39,221 nucleotides of DNA from Candidatus Pacearchaeota archaeon (GTDB taxonomy: Archaea > Nanobdellota > Nanobdellia > Pacearchaeales > GW2011-AR1), in contig JACOYJ010000024.1 in assembly GCA_016181885.1 (NCBI GenBank), positions 1 through 39,221 on the forward strand, given 5' to 3'. Under the pieces are notes generated by a model. It saw only the letters and a program-made list of their open reading frames with translations. It was not told the origin of the DNA and did not search any database. Below, one piece after another: positions 14,963-23,203 of the stretch. How positions within the stretch are numbered: position 1 is the stretch's first letter; the number at the start of each line of letters is the position of its first letter. The translations under genes and the position numbers were made by a program.

Positions 14963-17155
14963 ATGAATCCTTATAGAAAACCAAGTGTGGATGAAATTCT
15001 TAGAAAGCATGGTGCAAGAATAGAATCTCAGATGAATGAGGCTCCCAAGGAAAATGTTGAATATAGCCGCGAGTATATGAAGTTTAAGGAAGAGCTTGCG
15101 CCAGAGCTTACAAGATATGAGAAATGGTGCAGAAGCCTCGGGAGTGTAATAAAACTTAACGTTTCTGAAAAAGACAGGAAGCCCATTGAGAAAAATCTTG
15201 AACTCGCGCATTTGGATGTTTCTCCTGAACAAGCATTAACTCTTGCTGTTGTTTCTTTTTTGATTGTGTTTTTTATAGGAATTATCGGCTCTGTCGGAGT
15301 TGCGCTCATAAAGGCTTCGGATAACTCAAATTTTTTGAAAGGCTTTATTGAAGGATTTCCTTTTTTGTTTTTTATATTAATGGTTACTCTTAGCTTGTTC
15401 CTTTTTTATTTTGTTAAAGGGTATCCAGAAAGGCTTGCAAACAGATGGAGACTTAAGGCAAGCAGCCAAATGGTGCCGGCAATACTTTATGTTGTTGTTT
15501 ATATGAGGCATACTCCAAACCTGGAGAAGGCAATCGCTTTTGCCTCTGACCATTTGCAGTATCCGCTTGCTTTAGATTTCAAGAAGGTTTTTTATGATGT
15601 CGAAGTTGGCAGATTTTCAACAATAAAGGAAAGCCTGGATTATTATCTTCAAACATGGAGGGATTATTCCACAGAGTTTATTGAGGGCTTTCATTTAATT
15701 GAGAGCAGCCTTTTTGAGCCCGACAACACGAGGCGCGTTTCGACTTTGGATAAGGCTCTGCAGGTAGTTCTCGACGGAGTTTATGAGAGAATGCTTAGAT
15801 TTACTCATGATGTCAGAAGCCCTTTGACAAATGTTTACATGCTCGGAGTCATTCTTCCTACTTTGGGGTTGGCTCTTCTCCCGCTCGCATCTGCCATGCT
15901 CGGGAATATGTTCAGATGGTATTACATATTCATAGCCTTTAACCTGATTATTCCGTTTTTCGTTTTTTATCTTACTGATAAAATTATGTTTTTAAGGCCT
16001 GGAGGCTATGGAGAATCGAGCTTATTGGAGAGGAATCCATTATATCCAAAGTACAAGGATAGCGGCCATTATTTCAACGCGTTTATTTTGACTTTGCCTT
16101 TTTTGATTATAGGGCTTTTGCCCCTGGTTTTCCAGTATACTCCATTTCCAGACATGCTTGGATTGCAGCATGATTATACATTTGCAGAGCTTGGATTGCT
16201 TGTTTTTCAAGAAGAAAAGGTATTTGGTTTTGTTGAAACTGAAAACGGGGTTAAAGGGCCGTTTGGCGTTGGCGCATTAATTCTTGGAATGTTTTTTCCA
16301 ATAGGATTGGCTATGTTCTTCTCAATAGCATATGGCGATAAGACAAGGGAATTAATAATAGAGAGGAAAAAGACAAAAGAGCTAGAGGAAGAGTTTAATA
16401 ATTCATTATTCCAGCTGGGAAACAGGCTTGGAAATGGAACTCCCCCAGAGCTTGTTTTTGGCAAGGTGGCTGAATCGTCTAAAGGACTTAGAACAGAAGA
16501 TTTCTTCAGGAGAGTTCATTATAATATAGCTCAGATGGGAATGAATGTCGAGAGGGCGATATTTGACAAGAGGAGAGGAGCAATAAGTTATTATCCTTCT
16601 GATTTAATTGCTACAAGCATGAAAGTTCTTATCGAATCTTCTAAAAAGGGGCTGAGAATTGCCGCAAACAGTTTAATGAGCATCTCGGAATATGTGAAGA
16701 ATATACAGAAGATAACTCAAAGGCTTAAAGACATGCTGGCAGAGATTATTTCTGATATGAAGAGCAACATGACTTTTCTCGCGCCTTTGCTTTCCGGAAT
16801 TGTTGTTGGATTGGCGTCGATGATTACTACTATTTTGTCAAGAATTCCTTTAGATGAAAGCCTGAAAGACGCTAATCTAGGGGGGTTTAATATTGCAAAT
16901 TTAGGAGATTTGTTTAATTTTGTTGAAATGGTCCCGCCATATTATCTTCAGATTATTGTCGGGGTTTATTTGATACAGGTAATATTTATCTTAACAAGGA
17001 CTTTAGTTGCAGTTGACTCTGGGGAAGACAAACTTGAAAGAACCAATAAGACAGGAATAAATGTCCAGAAAGGCGTTTTGCTTTATTTTATCACTGCTTT
17101 ATTCTCGACGCTGGCCCTTTTCCTATTAACAGTCATTGTGCTTAAAGGTTTTTGA
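14963..17155 (+). CDS. Type II/IV secretion membrane platform protein (FlaJ/TadC-like, duplicated T2SSF)
   Basis: A 730-residue polytopic protein. The first 90 residues are soluble and charged, followed by two close TM segments (about 91-117, 128-153), a cytoplasmic helical domain with RWRLKASSQMVPAILYVVVYMRHT, and further TM segments near 290-343, 371-392 and 434-458. A second cytoplasmic domain (about 490-600, with YPSDLIATSMKVLIESSKKG) and three final TM segments close the protein. Two T2SSF-type domains in one chain match archaeal FlaJ/TadC-like proteins, the membrane partner of the secretion ATPase (here 8425-10713). Together with the pilin-like genes and peptidase downstream it forms a type IV pilus-like locus. 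Confidence 0.88.
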   Translation: MNPYRKPSVDEILRKHGARIESQMNEAPKENVEYSREYMKFKEELAPELTRYEKWCRSLGSVIKLNVSEKDRKPIEKNLELAHLDVSPEQALTLAVVSFLIVFFIGIIGSVGVALIKASDNSNFLKGFIEGFPFLFFILMVTLSLFLFYFVKGYPERLANRWRLKASSQMVPAILYVVVYMRHTPNLEKAIAFASDHLQYPLALDFKKVFYDVEVGRFSTIKESLDYYLQTWRDYSTEFIEGFHLIESSLFEPDNTRRVSTLDKALQVVLDGVYERMLRFTHDVRSPLTNVYMLGVILPTLGLALLPLASAMLGNMFRWYYIFIAFNLIIPFFVFYLTDKIMFLRPGGYGESSLLERNPLYPKYKDSGHYFNAFILTLPFLIIGLLPLVFQYTPFPDMLGLQHDYTFAELGLLVFQEEKVFGFVETENGVKGPFGVGALILGMFFPIGLAMFFSIAYGDKTRELIIERKKTKELEEEFNNSLFQLGNRLGNGTPPELVFGKVAESSKGLRTEDFFRRVHYNIAQMGMNVERAIFDKRRGAISYYPSDLIATSMKVLIESSKKGLRIAANSLMSISEYVKNIQKITQRLKDMLAEIISDMKSNMTFLAPLLSGIVVGLASMITTILSRIPLDESLKDANLGGFNIANLGDLFNFVEMVPPYYLQIIVGVYLIQVIFILTRTLVAVDSGEDKLERTNKTGINVQKGVLLYFITALFSTLALFLLTVIVLKGF

Positions 17156-17707
17156 TGAATTTTTTTATTTTTTTGCCTTTAAAGCGCGCTCGAAAATAAG
17201 CCACGCTAAATTTTCTCGCTGATAAAGGTCAGACTAAGACGTAGTATTTTTTAAGATAGATTAGTAAACGTTATATAAACAAAGCGTGTACAAATTGATT
17301 AATGATAATCCCAATCTGTTTTGTTCAAATTAATCCCACTCCCCCGCCCCGAAAAGGGTAAATTAATGTGAAAACTATTTTTGAGCTCAGTTTAAATATA
17401 ATAAGATAATCCAAATGTATCTAATTAACCCTATATTTATATCGCGTCAGCGCAATTTTCAAAATAATTAAAAATGCAATTAAATTTAGATGCTTAGCTT
17501 GCGAGATTTTATGTTCCACTTTTCCAACGAGAATAAATTAATATTAAAATGTTTTTTTAAGTGAAGTTAATATAACCATCTTTTGAACAATGAGCATCCA
17601 AGTTAATTAAAAGCGAATATGCGGAACAGAGCGACGCGCAATATTAAACCATAGGGAGTCGAACGTCTTCCAGTTAAATTTATTAACAATCTTATCCAAT
17701 TACCATC
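17156..17707. other. Gene-free gap with dispersed repeat words
   Basis: About 550 bp with no supported gene. It contains a 35-bp segment (17440-17474) nearly identical to 23158-23191, with the core CGTCAGCGCA followed by TTTTCAAAATAATTAAAAA, and GC-rich patches such as CTCCCCCGCCCCG near 17341. A TATA-like ATTTATTAAC near 17680 probably serves the pilin-like gene at 17708. Confidence 0.5.
17440..17474 (+). repeat. Dispersed intergenic repeat, CGTCAGCGCA family
   Basis: This segment matches 23158-23191 (one base insertion and one or two substitutions). The same CGTCAGCGCA core follows the 62-bp repeat at 19867-19928. All lie in gene-free gaps of the pilus region. Confidence 0.6.
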
Positions 17708-17863
17708 ATGAAAAAGAGCGTTAAGAGAGGCGTTATTTCAGATTATCTTCCCTGGATACTTATTGCAGTGGCTGTTCTTGTTATTGTTCTTTTGGCTGTT
17801 TTTGTAATTAAAGGAAAAGGAATTAGCATAATTGAAAGAATAAAATCTTTATTTGGAGGATAA
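17708..17863 (+). CDS. Pilin-like mini-protein, 51 aa
   Basis: MKKSVKRGVISDYLPWILIA starts with a short basic leader, then a single hydrophobic helix of about 22 residues (to VIKG) and a basic tail (IIERIKSLFGG). This is the layout of a type IV pilin N terminus; KRG could be the prepilin cleavage site, cut by the peptidase at 23204. Only 51 residues long, so it lacks a pilin head domain. The next ATG follows the stop directly (TAAATG), so the run 17708-19543 is a tightly packed operon. Confidence 0.7.
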   Translation: MKKSVKRGVISDYLPWILIAVAVLVIVLLAVFVIKGKGISIIERIKSLFGG

Positions 17864-18016
17864 ATGTCAGAGCTTACTATCGGACAGCTTATAAAAATAA
17901 TAATAGGGGTTTTGGTTTTTGCAGTTGTTGTTCTAGGCCTTTACTTTTTTTTCAAGAATTATATTTTGGATTTTTTTAATGGACTTGGCGGAGAGGCTGT
18001 GCTGGGGCTGAGATGA
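17864..18016 (+). CDS. Single-TM mini-protein, 50 aa
   Basis: MSELTIGQLIKIIIGVLVFA begins a protein with one long hydrophobic helix (about residues 7-33) and a short Gly-rich end (LGGEAVLGLR). Its ATG follows the previous stop without a gap and its stop overlaps the next start (ATGA), so translation is probably coupled. It may be a minor pilin-like or membrane subunit of the pilus machine. No conserved motif beyond the helix. Confidence 0.65.
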   Translation: MSELTIGQLIKIIIGVLVFAVVVLGLYFFFKNYILDFFNGLGGEAVLGLR

Positions 18017-18534
18017 AAAATAAAAAAGCCTTTTTGCTTGGAGAGGAAACCTTAAAGATAATTGTCGCATTAATTGTTATTGTTTTTTTGGTTTATTTCC
18101 TGTTTGCCCTGTTTTACTCGAGTTCAACGAAAAGCAAACAGAGACAAGCTGAGGCTGTTCTTGAAGAATCTGTTTCAGGAAGCATAAAAACAGCCATAGA
18201 AAGGGCAAGAAGCGGGCAGGGAAGTGTTGGTGGAAATGCTGAGGAGGTTCCTGTGCCGAATCCTCTTGGATGGCATTTATTTTCTTTTACCGGTAGTGAG
18301 ATAAAGCCTAATGATTGCGCCGGAGAAAATTGCCTGTGCATTTGCGATAAGGTATGGGCTTTTAATGCTGCTGCTCCTTTTACTGACAAAGAAGAAAGGC
18401 AAGCTGGAAAATGCGATTCAGGCGGGGCATGCTTGGCTGTTCCAGACATTGTTGATTTCACAGACATAGAAATTAAAAAGTCAACTATACTATTAGTAAG
18501 AAATGAGGGGGGAATAATAATCACTGAAAGATGA
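18013..18534 (+). CDS. Pilin-like membrane-anchored protein with Cys-rich head
   Basis: A 173-residue protein. MKNKKAFLLGEETLKIIVAL leads into one TM helix (to about residue 34), then a helix (KQRQAEAVLEESVSGSIKTA) and a head domain with cysteines (CAGENCLCICDKVW, CDSGGACLAV). The layout fits a type IV pilin-like or pseudopilin anchor with an extracellular, disulfide- or metal-stabilised head. It overlaps its neighbours by ATGA on both sides. The N-terminal helix type is shared with other proteins in this locus. Confidence 0.75.
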   Translation: MKNKKAFLLGEETLKIIVALIVIVFLVYFLFALFYSSSTKSKQRQAEAVLEESVSGSIKTAIERARSGQGSVGGNAEEVPVPNPLGWHLFSFTGSEIKPNDCAGENCLCICDKVWAFNAAAPFTDKEERQAGKCDSGGACLAVPDIVDFTDIEIKKSTILLVRNEGGIIITER

Positions 18535-18632
18535 ACTTAGATGATTTAATGAAGAATCTTATATGGATTGCGCTTTTTATAATAGCTCTTGCGGGAATTT
18601 TTGCCCTTTTTAAGAAGTTAGGAGTGCTATGA
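18531..18632 (+). CDS. Single-TM micro-protein, 33 aa
   Basis: MNLDDLMKNLIWIALFIIAL then AGIFALFKKLGVL: one hydrophobic helix with a basic end. The ATG overlaps the upstream stop and the stop overlaps the downstream start (both ATGA), which is strong evidence of a real coupled gene despite its size. It probably sits in the membrane as a small partner of the neighbouring pilin-like proteins. Confidence 0.6.
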   Translation: MNLDDLMKNLIWIALFIIALAGIFALFKKLGVL

Positions 18633-19543
18633 TAAATATAAAGAACAAATTAGGGGAATTAACCACACAACAAATAGTTACTCTTATAATTTTAATTGTT
18701 AGTTTTGCTGTTATACTGATTTTTTTATTTTTGCTTGATTTAGGAGAGCTTAGCAACCAGGAAATTTGCCATAATTCTGTCGCCTTAAGGTCAAGCTCAC
18801 CTTTGCCCTCAGATAGCATTCCTTTAGATTGCAGGACGAGTTATGTTTGCATGACTAAAGATGGAAGTTGCGAGTCCATGACAGGGCCAGAAATTGAAAA
18901 AGTTGAAGTGAAAGAAGATGTTTATAATGTTCTCGCTAAAGAAATGGCTTCGTGCTGGTGGATGTTCGGTGAGGGAAGGCTAGATTATGTTGGAGATGAT
19001 TTGATTCCTGCACGATACTGCTCTATCTGCTCTCAATTAGCTTTTGACGATAGTGTTAGTGAAATTTTCCCAGACGGTTTTGAAAAAAAAGAGCTTTATG
19101 ATTATATGGCTGTACAAAATATGCCCGACAAAGATTACAGCTATCTTGAATATTTAATTGGGACGAGGGAGGTAAGCCAGCTTGGCGCGGGGCCGGACCA
19201 AGGAAGCAGGTTTGGGTTTATGGATTTAAACAAGAGGCATTATGTTATTATGGGGATAGACAGCAATTTTGATTGGGTGAAGGCGGGAGCAATCGCAGGA
19301 GAAATTATTGGGGCAGTTAGCATAAGAATTCCTCTCGGTTCTGCTGGATCTAAGGCCGGGGCATTGCTCAGGGGGGTTTTACATATGAATTCTCTTGCTG
19401 GACTTGGGGCTTTAGGAGGATTATATGTTGGAAATATGGTTGAGGGAGAATCTGGAAATAATTATTTATCTCCGACGATTGTAGAGGTTAATTCTAAAAC
19501 TTTTGAGGGACTGAAATGCAAAGATGTGAGCACGCTGGCTTAA
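18629..19543 (+). CDS. Membrane-anchored extracytoplasmic protein of the pilus locus
   Basis: A 304-residue protein with an N-terminal pilin-like helix (LTTQQIVTLIILIVSFAVIL), then a large external domain rich in Cys: EICHNSVALRSSSPLPSDSIP, CRTSYVCMTKDGSCE, ASCWW, YCSICSQLAFDD. A second weakly hydrophobic Gly-rich stretch is near 220-265 (GAIAGEIIGAV; LAGLGALGGLYVGNM). Disulfide-stabilised head domains are expected outside the cell. It closes the first pilin-like operon. The N terminus shares the style of the other pilin-like genes; the head family is not recognised. Confidence 0.75.
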   Translation: MINIKNKLGELTTQQIVTLIILIVSFAVILIFLFLLDLGELSNQEICHNSVALRSSSPLPSDSIPLDCRTSYVCMTKDGSCESMTGPEIEKVEVKEDVYNVLAKEMASCWWMFGEGRLDYVGDDLIPARYCSICSQLAFDDSVSEIFPDGFEKKELYDYMAVQNMPDKDYSYLEYLIGTREVSQLGAGPDQGSRFGFMDLNKRHYVIMGIDSNFDWVKAGAIAGEIIGAVSIRIPLGSAGSKAGALLRGVLHMNSLAGLGALGGLYVGNMVEGESGNNYLSPTIVEVNSKTFEGLKCKDVSTLA

Positions 19544-20152
19544 ATTTCAACTCGTTTTGCTTGTTTATTAATTCACTCGAAAATCTTCTCGTGCCTACTC
19601 GCGACCCCATTCGCTTTTGGATTATCTCATGAAGTCACTCGGACTTCAAGATTAATGTTTTTTAGTAAAGTCAAAACATTCGTCGATGGCGGATTTTCTG
19701 GTTGATTAAAAAAGATTAATGTGGAAAATTTTGATGAGAGTTAGTAGAGCAAAAGTGAGTTTAAGATATCATCGAATAAATCTCGCGGAGCTTTGCGGAT
19801 TTTAATTTATGATAACTTGGATATATTTTGGTTAGCTTATTTTCTGAGCAAGGTTAACATTAATTTAGCTTAACTAAGATAAATCAAGCGAGTTCAGGTT
19901 AATCTTTTATTAATATTGCGTCAGCGCAAATTTCTTAGTTAATAAAAAGTGTTAATGCGGAAAGATTTTGGGTTATGAGGTTGATTAGAAGTTGGTTTAG
20001 AAAATAGCTTAATTTAGTTAACATAGATTAGCGGGTAAAGCAAAGGCGAGTTTAAGTTAATTAAATATAAATATCACAGAGCTGAGTGATGCGTAAATAT
20101 GGGCAAGCATGAATATGGTTAGATTTATTAATTAGTTTGGCTTTTTCTGATT
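19544..20152. other. Gene-free gap with dispersed repeats
   Basis: About 600 bp without a supported gene. It includes the 62-bp repeat at 19867-19928 and several copies of GAGTTTAAG-type words (near 19752 and 20049). The TATA-like GATTTATTAATT near 20125 is about 26 bp before the ATG at 20153. The gap separates two pilin-like operons. Confidence 0.55.
19867..19928 (+). repeat. 62-bp dispersed repeat, copy 1
   Basis: It is identical to 23111-23172 at 58 of 62 positions by hand alignment (all four differences are transitions). It contains AAGCGAGTTCAGGTTAATC and ends with CGTCAGCGCA. No open frame crosses it. Confidence 0.85.
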
Positions 20153-20545
20153 ATGATTGGGAGAAGAAAGAAAGGCACTATCTTGATGGAAAACATAATA
20201 TTCATTATTCTTAATCTGGCATTTATTTCAATTTTGCTTTTATTTATATTTAAACAGGGCAATGGCGATGCGCTTCTGGAGCAAGCTTATGCAAAAAAGA
20301 TTGCGCTTTTGATTGATGCTTCAAAACCAGGAACAGAAATATTTCTGGAGATGAGTGATGCAAGTGAGATTTCGCCTGAGTGGTGGAATGAAAACTTTGA
20401 AAATGCTGTAAGCATTAATGGAAATCTTGTAACTGTGAAACTTCGCGAGAATGGGGGATATTCTTACTCTTTTTTTAACGATGTTGCTCCAATAGTCGAT
20501 ATGAGCCCTGAAGGAAAAATATATATGGTGATTAGAGATGGATAA
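20153..20545 (+). CDS. Pilin-like membrane-anchored protein, 130 aa
   Basis: MIGRRKKGTILMENIIFIIL has a basic leader and a single N-terminal TM helix (about 13-34), followed by a small beta-rich head (ALLIDASKPGTEIFLEM; VNGN-like loop; SYSFFNDVAPIVDMSPEG). This is the architecture of type IV pilins, and RRKKG-T is a plausible prepilin cleavage zone. It opens the second pilin-like operon: the next ATG lies 8 bp inside this gene. No close family recognised. Confidence 0.75.
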   Translation: MIGRRKKGTILMENIIFIILNLAFISILLLFIFKQGNGDALLEQAYAKKIALLIDASKPGTEIFLEMSDASEISPEWWNENFENAVSINGNLVTVKLRENGGYSYSFFNDVAPIVDMSPEGKIYMVIRDG

Positions 20546-21041
20546 GACAATTTCGATTTACTGGTTTGCAATACTAATTTTAGTAGCTGTCGCCATTGTT
20601 TATATGATTTCTGCTTTTTATGGGGCTCCGTATGATGTTAGGGAGATTGAGGCTAGCCTAATTTCAAACAGGGCTGCAGACTGCATTTCACAAAAAGGCG
20701 AGCTTAATTCATTTTTGTTTGGCGAGAACGGAGAGCTGGCTGGTTTTAACAATGATTTTGAAGAAAGGTGCAAAATAACTCTGGAAGTTGAAAATATCTG
20801 GACAGAGCCTCAGTATTATATTTATTTAGGAGTTTTTAGAGTTGGAGATACTAACAGGCCTATTTATTTTTACGAGACCGGAAACTTGAATTTAATTGCA
20901 AGCTGTGAAGCTCAGCAGGAAAAAGAGTTTGAAAATCTCGCAAAATGCGCTGAAAAAAGATTTTATTCTATTCATGAAGGGGAGCAATACTTAATTAAAA
21001 TTTTGAGCGCTGTGAGAAAAACGGAGAAAAATGTCAAGTAG
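20538..21041 (+). CDS. Pilin-like membrane-anchored protein, 167 aa
   Basis: MDKTISIYWFAILILVAVAI leads one TM helix, then an external domain with CISQKGELNSF, RCKITLEVEN and two further cysteines (SCEAQQEKEFENLAKCAEK) that could pair. The conserved first part (YGAPYDVREIEASLISNRAADC) looks like a minor pilin-type head. The gene overlaps both neighbours by a few bases and is therefore translationally coupled. Confidence 0.75.
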   Translation: MDKTISIYWFAILILVAVAIVYMISAFYGAPYDVREIEASLISNRAADCISQKGELNSFLFGENGELAGFNNDFEERCKITLEVENIWTEPQYYIYLGVFRVGDTNRPIYFYETGNLNLIASCEAQQEKEFENLAKCAEKRFYSIHEGEQYLIKILSAVRKTEKNVK

Positions 21042-21339
21042 CAATATTTTGAACAAGATAAAGCAGAAACAGAATATGGAAAATAATAAAGCGCAGGTTG
21101 CCGATGCATTAACATGGGTTGTTGCTACATTGATAATTGTTATTATCTTAATTGTTTTTATTACCATAACAAATATCTTGGTTAAGACAAAAAACATAGA
21201 AAGATTTGTCATTGGAATTTTTTCAGGAGATGGTGACGGGGGAATTGAAAAAGTGGACATTAAAACAGCTATGGCTCTTGAAAAAAATGGTCAGAATAGG
21301 GAAAATATAGAAAATTGGGTGAAAAATGCGGGGCCGTAA
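21031..21339 (+). CDS. Single-TM protein of the pilus locus, 102 aa
   Basis: The start at 21031 gives 102 residues; an internal ATG (MENNKAQVADALTWVVATLI) at 21076 would give a cleaner pilin-like N terminus and may be the true start. One TM helix (VVATLIIVIILIVFITI) precedes a short soluble part with an acidic Gly loop (GDGDGG). It overlaps the upstream gene by 11 bp and the downstream gene by 14 bp. Confidence 0.65.
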   Translation: MSSSNILNKIKQKQNMENNKAQVADALTWVVATLIIVIILIVFITITNILVKTKNIERFVIGIFSGDGDGGIEKVDIKTAMALEKNGQNRENIENWVKNAGP

Positions 21340-21646
21340 ATCAAACATAACTATAATAATATTGGTAATAGGAGTTTTCCTGCTCTGCGCAGCAGCACTG
21401 GTAAGTTTTTTTATTTCCAAAACCAAAACCGGAAAGTCTTTTTCAGATGTTGAGCTGATTGAAGAGATGAACGCGCAAATGGAGAAATATTCTGCTGAAG
21501 GCGATATAAATGACGCACAGACAAGAATAAACCAAGATGGAATCAGGGTTTTTTATCAAGAGAGGCAGGAATCATACGGATTTTTAGGGAACAAGGAGAG
21601 GATTGCCTTTTCTGCTGAAAGAGGAATTGATTTGGCGAGAGGGTAA
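21326..21646 (+). CDS. Single-TM protein of the pilus locus, 106 aa
   Basis: MRGRKSNITIIILVIGVFLL is a basic leader plus one TM helix, followed by a mainly helical soluble domain (DVELIEEMNAQMEKYSAEGD, NKERIAFSAERGIDLARG). It is the last of four overlapping genes (20153-21646), which suggests a stoichiometric membrane or pilus complex. No motif recognised. Confidence 0.7.
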   Translation: MRGRKSNITIIILVIGVFLLCAAALVSFFISKTKTGKSFSDVELIEEMNAQMEKYSAEGDINDAQTRINQDGIRVFYQERQESYGFLGNKERIAFSAERGIDLARG

Positions 21647-22021
21647 TTAAATATTAAGGTTTATTTTATTTAATTTTGGATAATAGTTAGGTTATAGCAA
21701 AAGACATTAATATCCTCGCAAAATGCAGTCCATGAACAATATATTCTTAAACTAATAATTACATTTTATCATCAGTAAAAATATTTGTGTCTAATTTAGC
21801 AAATTTTTATATCATGCCCTATTTAAGATTTATTTGGCAGTTGAAATAAATATTCATACACGGAAATTGTTTCACCTTGCAACTTTATGCTCTTCCATTA
21901 AACTCCTTGCGATAATAATGATAAAGAAATCAATCCCATAATTTATAATCAAGAATCGTTGTTTTTTCAAATAATCTTTTCGGGCGAAAAGATTTATAAA
22001 CCAAACACCCTTTTAACAGAC
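21647..22021. other. Intergenic region with a promoter at its end
   Basis: About 375 bp of AT-rich DNA without a supported gene. The frame running from 21959 into the next gene is probably untranslated, because TTTATAAA at 21993-22000 is centred 25.5 bp before the ATG at 22022. Confidence 0.55.
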
Positions 22022-22423
22022 ATGGATAAAAAAGGGGAATGGCAAGGGAACCTCTCGGCTCTTTTTCCAAAAAGCCGCAGGGGGCAGGGAATGAGCGTTT
22101 CAACACTTGTTTTAATTATTCTCGGAATATTTATTTTGGTAGTTCTCATATTGGGATTTGTTTTGGGATGGAATAAACTTGCTTTCTGGATTAAGAGCGA
22201 TAATAATGTGGCCGAGGTCTCGCAGAAATGCGAGTATGCCTGCGGAATACAAAGCCAGTATGATTTCTGCGTTGCAAGCAGAAAGTTGACTGCTCCCGAG
22301 GCAGACTTGGCTGAAGCAGACAAGGAAGCCGGATACAAAATGGGAACCTGCAAGTTTTTTGCCACGGATGAATTTTACAGCAGGCTTGGAATCCAGAATT
22401 GCCCTGAAGTTAACTGCGCCTAA
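22022..22423 (+). CDS. Single-TM protein with Cys-containing extracytoplasmic domain
   Basis: A 133-residue protein from the ATG at 22022, chosen because of the TATA spacing. About 25 charged residues are followed by RRGQGMSVSTLVLIILGIFI, a pilin-like Gly plus hydrophobic helix, then a domain with six cysteines (KCEYACGIQSQYDFC, TCKFF, NCPEVNC). The cysteines suggest a disulfide-stabilised external part. The basic leader ending RRGQG fits a prepilin-type signal. It lies between the second pilin-like operon and a zinc-ribbon membrane gene. Confidence 0.7.
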   Translation: MDKKGEWQGNLSALFPKSRRGQGMSVSTLVLIILGIFILVVLILGFVLGWNKLAFWIKSDNNVAEVSQKCEYACGIQSQYDFCVASRKLTAPEADLAEADKEAGYKMGTCKFFATDEFYSRLGIQNCPEVNCA

Positions 22424-22431
22424 TTTTGAAA

Positions 22432-22794
22432 ATGCCAACTTGTTATAATTGTAATAGGGAAATTATAAAGAAGGATGATGCTAATGTTTTAGCCTTTCTT
22501 GGTTTTGTTCCTAGGACATTCTGCAATAACTGTTATTCTTCAAAGGAGAGAGGATTTGCCAGGCATATGTTTTATTTTCCGCAACAGCCAATCAACAGCA
22601 AGATGTATCTTTTTGGACTTTGGGTTTTTACTTTAATATTTGTTCCTTTAATTTTATTTATGGTTTTTTCAACTATCTTAAATAAATCTTCACTAGCCGG
22701 CTTGCTGATTGTTGTTTTCATTCTATTGCTATTCTTAGCTTGGCAGTGGATTTTGTATTTTAAAGCTAAAAAGATATTGTCAATACTTAAATAA
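22432..22794 (+). CDS. Zinc-ribbon protein with two TM segments
   Basis: A 120-residue protein from the ATG at 22432. An N-terminal zinc ribbon (CYNCNREI ... FCNNCYSS, two CxxC knuckles) is followed by two TM helices (about 62-84 and 90-110) and a basic end (KAKKILSILK). It lies 8 bp after the preceding stop, so it is probably co-transcribed. Zinc-ribbon membrane proteins of this form are common in archaea, usually without a known role. Confidence 0.75.
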   Translation: MPTCYNCNREIIKKDDANVLAFLGFVPRTFCNNCYSSKERGFARHMFYFPQQPINSKMYLFGLWVFTLIFVPLILFMVFSTILNKSSLAGLLIVVFILLLFLAWQWILYFKAKKILSILK

Positions 22795-22795
22795 A

Positions 22796-22912
22796 ATGGA
22801 CTACGGATTTTCTGAAAGAAGAAACAAGCGAAAGGACAAAAGAAAGGAGAACAAGAAACATCCCTATCATAAGGGAGGCGGGAAGAGAAGCGTGAATGCT
22901 GCGGTAAAATGA
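22796..22912 (+). CDS. Small highly basic protein, 38 aa
   Basis: MDYGFSERRNKRKDKRKENK then KHPYHKGGGKRSVNAAVK. About half the residues are Lys, Arg or His, which suggests nucleic-acid or ribosome binding, or a cytoplasmic counter-ion. It starts 1 bp after the upstream stop. It has no family I recognise and could be a chance frame, but the tight spacing supports it. Confidence 0.45.
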   Translation: MDYGFSERRNKRKDKRKENKKHPYHKGGGKRSVNAAVK

Positions 22913-23110
22913 ATTTTAAGAAAATTTTTACTTTGTTTTGAAATCGCATTCTGCAGGTTTTTCAGCATGAAAACAAGATTAATGCGAGATAGATTTAAAT
23001 TTGGGTTAATATAAACAAGACGAGTTTAGATTATTAAGATGTTCATTTATTTAACTTTGCTAATAGCAAGAATAATTTAGATATGCCGGGATTATCTTAT
23101 TTTATTAGCA

Positions 23111-23172
23111 AGCTTAACTAAGATAAACCAAGCGAGTTCAGGTTAATCTTTTATCAATATCACGTCAGCGCA
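23111..23172 (+). repeat. 62-bp dispersed repeat, copy 2
   Basis: It pairs with 19867-19928 (58 of 62 identical) in the same orientation, and its end continues into the 35-bp repeat shared with 17440-17474. It lies in the 290-bp gap before the prepilin peptidase, where I see no gene. Confidence 0.85.
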
Positions 23173-23203
23173 TTTTCAAAATAATTAAAAACACCTCTGC
23201 TTT

